Part shown: piece by piece, positions 61,322 through 64,000 of the stretch | Numbering within the stretch: position 1 is the first letter of the stretch | How the letters are laid out: every line of letters begins with the position of its first letter | Source: Bradyrhizobium sp. CCBAU 51627 | GTDB taxonomy: Bacteria; Pseudomonadota; Alphaproteobacteria; Rhizobiales; Xanthobacteraceae | DNA length: 64,000 nucleotides | Direction: 5' to 3' | Assembly: GCF_028128765.1 (NCBI RefSeq) | Contig: NZ_LBJG01000027.1 | Span: 124,001-188,000, forward strand | Position numbers and translations under genes: made by a program | Notes under the pieces: generated by a model | The model's input: the letters and a program-made list of their open reading frames with translations, nothing else | Database searches by the model: none | What the model was told of the DNA's origin: nothing

Positions 61322-62677
61322 TTAGTGATGGAGCGTCGCGGCGGACGGCACGAGCTTGAGCGACGGCTCCCGCCGGCGCAGGGCGATCACCGCGAGGCCC
61401 GCCAGCACAGCCGGCAGCGCAGCGGTCAGGACGACGGACTGCGCAGTCCATCCGAAGCCAAGCAGGACGCCTCCCGCGACCGGGCCGATGATCGAACCGA
61501 TGCGCCCCACGCCCAGCGCCCAGCCCACGCCGGTGGACCGGATCTCGGTCGGATAGAGGCCGGCGGCCAGCGCGTTCATGCCGATCTGCGCCCCGACGAC
61601 GCCGAAGCCGGCGAGGAAGGTCGAGATCATCAGCGTCAAGACGCTAGCCGAGCCGAATGCGATCCCCGCGATGAAGAGCGCCGAGGCCAGATAGGCGCCG
61701 CCGAGCACCAGATACGGCTCGAGCCGATCCACGAAGCGGCCGAGAACGATCGCACCGACGACGCCCCCTGCGTTCAGCACCACCGTCGAGAGGATCGCGA
61801 TGTTGAGCGGCAAGCCACTCGCCTTGAGCAGCGAAGGCATCCAGTTCACGAGGAAGTACATCACGAGCAGGTTCATGAAGAACGCGACCCAGAGCAGCAC
61901 CGTCATGGATGCGCGGCCTTCGGCGAGAAGCTTCGTCACCGGGAATCCTGACGCTTGCGAGCCATGCACGACATAGCGGCTGGCCGCGGTCGCGGAGATG
62001 TTCGGATCGAGCCTGGCGAGCAGTTTCGCGATCCTGATGTCCGCAACGTCGCGCGTCACGAGATAGCGGATCGACTCAGGCAGCCAGGCGAACAGCACGA
62101 TGAGGGTGAGAAGCGGAAGCACGCCGCCCACGACGAACACGGCCTGCCAGCCGAATGTGCCGATCAGTGGCGCGCTGACCAGGCCGCCGATCGTCGAGCC
62201 CAACGGAAAGCCGCAGAACATGATGGCAATGAGCAACGCGCGCATTCGCTTTGGCGCGTATTCGCTGGTCAGCGCGACGATGTTGGGCATGGCTCCGCCG
62301 AGGCCGAGGCCGGTCAGGAAGCGGTAGACCAGCAGCTCGTTCAGCGTGGTCGCGCGCGCCGTGATCAGTGCGAACACGCCGAACAGCAGCACGGACAGCA
62401 GGATCACGCTCTTGCGGCCGAACCGGTCGGCCGCCGGGCTCAGGACAAAGGCACCTACAGCGAGCCCGGCCAGGCCCGCGCCGAAGATCGGACCGAAGCC
62501 GGCCATGGCGGTCCCCCATTGCTCGGCGATGACAGGCGCGACATAGGCGATCGCCTGGGTGTCGAAACCGTCGAGCAGCGCGATCCACGCGCAAAGCACG
62601 AGGATCAGAAGCTGGAGGCGTCCGAACCGCGCCTCTTCGATGACCTCGGTAACGTCTACGATATCAGCGGCGGACAT
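61322..62677 (-). CDS. MFS transporter, aromatic acid:H+ symporter (AAHS) type
   Basis: A 451-residue inner-membrane carrier starting at the ATG at 62677 (a GTG one codon earlier is possible), with CTGGAG upstream. The AAHS hallmark LLDGFDTQAIAYVAP (about 35-49) contains the essential Asp pair in helix 1, and the loop ADRFGRKSVILL follows helix 2. Family members import 4-hydroxybenzoate, gentisate and related acids. Lying between the CoA ligase and gentisate dioxygenase genes, its substrate is probably a hydroxybenzoate. Confidence 0.93.
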   Translation of the reverse strand: MSAADIVDVTEVIEEARFGRLQLLILVLCAWIALLDGFDTQAIAYVAPVIAEQWGTAMAGFGPIFGAGLAGLAVGAFVLSPAADRFGRKSVILLSVLLFGVFALITARATTLNELLVYRFLTGLGLGGAMPNIVALTSEYAPKRMRALLIAIMFCGFPLGSTIGGLVSAPLIGTFGWQAVFVVGGVLPLLTLIVLFAWLPESIRYLVTRDVADIRIAKLLARLDPNISATAASRYVVHGSQASGFPVTKLLAEGRASMTVLLWVAFFMNLLVMYFLVNWMPSLLKASGLPLNIAILSTVVLNAGGVVGAIVLGRFVDRLEPYLVLGGAYLASALFIAGIAFGSASVLTLMISTFLAGFGVVGAQIGMNALAAGLYPTEIRSTGVGWALGVGRIGSIIGPVAGGVLLGFGWTAQSVVLTAALPAVLAGLAVIALRRREPSLKLVPSAATLHH

Positions 62678-62749
62678 CACGAACTCCAGTGAGCGTGGGT
62701 TTCCAGGCGGGTGACTTTTCAGAAGACTTGGGAGAAGGCGGCTGGGCGT

Positions 62750-64000
62750 TCAGGCCACCAACGGTGCGCTACGCAGCTGTTGTCGGTCGATCTTGCCCGT
62801 GCCCGTTTTCGGCAGGTCGGACCGGTATTCGATCAGGCGTGGATATTTGTAGGGAAGGAGCTTCGACTTGACGTGGTCCTGCAGTTCCCGCGTCAGCACG
62901 TCGCTCGCAGCATGACCGTCCCGAAGGATCACGAAGGCTTTCGTGGTCATGCGGCGATCGGGAAGCTCGAGACCAAGGACCGCGCATTCGCGCACCGCCG
63001 GATGGTCGGACAGGCAGAGCTCGATCTCGACCGGGTAGATCCACTGGCCGCTCACCTTGATGAGATCGTCGACGCGGCCGACGAAGGTGAAGAAGCCGTC
63101 GGCATCCTCAACCAGCCGGTCGCCGGTCCAGATCCATCCCTCCTCGCGCATGGTCTGCTCGGTCTTGTCGGTCCTGTTCCAGTAGCACGGCGCATTGGAG
63201 TGACCGCGGACCCACATCACGCCTTCCTCGCCTTGCGTGACGGGATTCCCTTCGGGCGTGGTTAGTCGGATCTCATAGCCCGGCACGCGCTTGCCGGCGG
63301 TTCCGGTCTTCTTCTGCTCGCGCGTGTTCGACAGATAGATGTGCAGCACCTCGGTCGATCCGAGCCCTTCGACGATCTCGAGCCCGAAGCGCCGCTTCCA
63401 GTCGTTGAAAATGTCCTGCGACAGCACTTCGGCGGCCGACAGGCAGAGACGCACACTCGACAGGTCGGCAGTTTCGATGCGTGGATGATGCAGCAGCGCG
63501 TTGTAGAGCGTCGGCAGGCCGAAAAAGAGCGTCGGCTTGAACCGTTCGATCATGTCCAGAACGCCCACCGGCTCGGGTCGCCCGGCGAGCAGCACCGTGC
63601 TGGCGCCGACTGAGAACGGGAACGTGATCGAATTGCCGAAACCATAGGCGAAGAAAATCTTCGGCACGGAGAAACAGATGTCGCGCTCGGTGATGCCGAG
63701 GATGTGACGGCCGAAACTGTCGGCCGTGTAAGCCATGTCGTGCTGGAGATGCACGATGCCCTTCGGCCGGCCGGTGCTGCCGGAGGAGTACATCCAGAAC
63801 GCCATGTCATCGCGGGACGTCGGCGCGGCATCCAGCTCGGCAGGAAATTGGGAAAACCATCGGTCGCCATCGATAACCTTGACCGGGGGCTCGCCCGCGA
63901 CCTCGCCGTTGAGCACCACCAGGGTATGCAGCTGCGTTGGCCCGACCGTTTCCCGGTCAAAAAGATCGGCATATTCGGCATCGATGACGGCCACCGGCGC
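62750..64000 (-). CDS. Benzoate-CoA ligase family protein (N terminus beyond window)
   Basis: The C-terminal 416 residues of an ANL-superfamily acyl-CoA synthetase; the frame is open through position 64000, so the start is missing. Motifs present: WMYSSGSTGRPKGIVHLQ (A3), EGLGSTEVLHIY (A5), IWTGDRL (A7), and catalytic Lys in TGTGKIDRQQL (A10). The long C-terminal domain is intact. The sequence style is that of benzoate/hydroxybenzoate-CoA ligases. With gentisate genes downstream it may activate salicylate or 3-hydroxybenzoate before ring hydroxylation; that is inference. Confidence 0.88.
   Translation of the reverse strand, partial: APVAVIDAEYADLFDRETVGPTQLHTLVVLNGEVAGEPPVKVIDGDRWFSQFPAELDAAPTSRDDMAFWMYSSGSTGRPKGIVHLQHDMAYTADSFGRHILGITERDICFSVPKIFFAYGFGNSITFPFSVGASTVLLAGRPEPVGVLDMIERFKPTLFFGLPTLYNALLHHPRIETADLSSVRLCLSAAEVLSQDIFNDWKRRFGLEIVEGLGSTEVLHIYLSNTREQKKTGTAGKRVPGYEIRLTTPEGNPVTQGEEGVMWVRGHSNAPCYWNRTDKTEQTMREEGWIWTGDRLVEDADGFFTFVGRVDDLIKVSGQWIYPVEIELCLSDHPAVRECAVLGLELPDRRMTTKAFVILRDGHAASDVLTRELQDHVKSKLLPYKYPRLIEYRSDLPKTGTGKIDRQQLRSAPLVA

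Overview
The window looks like a chromosomal segment of a high-GC alphaproteobacterium, most likely Bradyrhizobium or a close relative. The evidence is the ribosomal/RNA polymerase protein sequences, alphaproteobacterial-type promoters (CTTGAC/TAGATA), many oxidoreductase and CoA-catabolism genes, and dispersed intergenic repeats that I recognise from memory of Bradyrhizobium genomes. The genus call rests on recognition, not on a search.

Positions 1-23323 hold the transcription/translation core, almost all on the minus strand. In transcription order it runs tRNA-Trp, secE-nusG-rplK-rplA, a D-2-hydroxyacid dehydrogenase, rplJ-rplL, rpoB-rpoC, a small non-ribosomal cluster, then rpsL-rpsG-fusA-tuf (tuf is cut by the window edge). 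Two blocks interrupt this housekeeping order. One is the dehydrogenase. The other is a three-gene cluster (flavoprotein-methyltransferase fusion, acidic-tailed ABC exporter, FAD oxidoreductase) whose convergent ends overlap in a Ser/Asp-encoding low-complexity repeat.

Positions 23492-36117 carry general metabolism: serine hydrolase, two SDRs, histidine phosphatase, an ArgE-type deacetylase, LysE exporter and NIPSNAP protein. They also carry a phosphotransferase/acyl-CoA dehydrogenase pair that resembles the 4-hydroxyacyl-CoA route, with a divergent TetR regulator. This part is rich in intergenic repeats (three-hairpin elements, inverted repeat pairs, a phantom-protein repeat) and contains an intact IS110-family element. 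The flanks of that transposase gene fold into hairpins and a multibranch structure, as expected for a bridge/seek RNA.

Positions 36255-53886 hold an autotransporter with a divergent AraC regulator, a CoA-transferase/MFS/BKACE/MFS catabolic block, and a NrtR-like regulator divergent from an SPFH protein plus an NAD-kinase-like protein. Two 21-bp operators spaced exactly 22 bp apart lie between regulator and SPFH gene. A DUF2231/sorbosone-dehydrogenase/DUF2188 operon, GDP-fucose synthesis genes (gmd-fcl), an LpxL-like acyltransferase and a truncated MFS gene follow.

Positions 53914-64000 contain a xylulokinase-linked sugar ABC transporter operon, a tRNA 3'-end fragment, and a gentisate catabolic operon (CoA ligase, AAHS transporter, gentisate 1,2-dioxygenase, fumarylpyruvate hydrolase) that runs off the right edge. 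The best candidates for something undescribed are the IS110 flanking RNA structures, the NrtR/SPFH/NADK-like divergon and the cluster between rpoC and rpsL.
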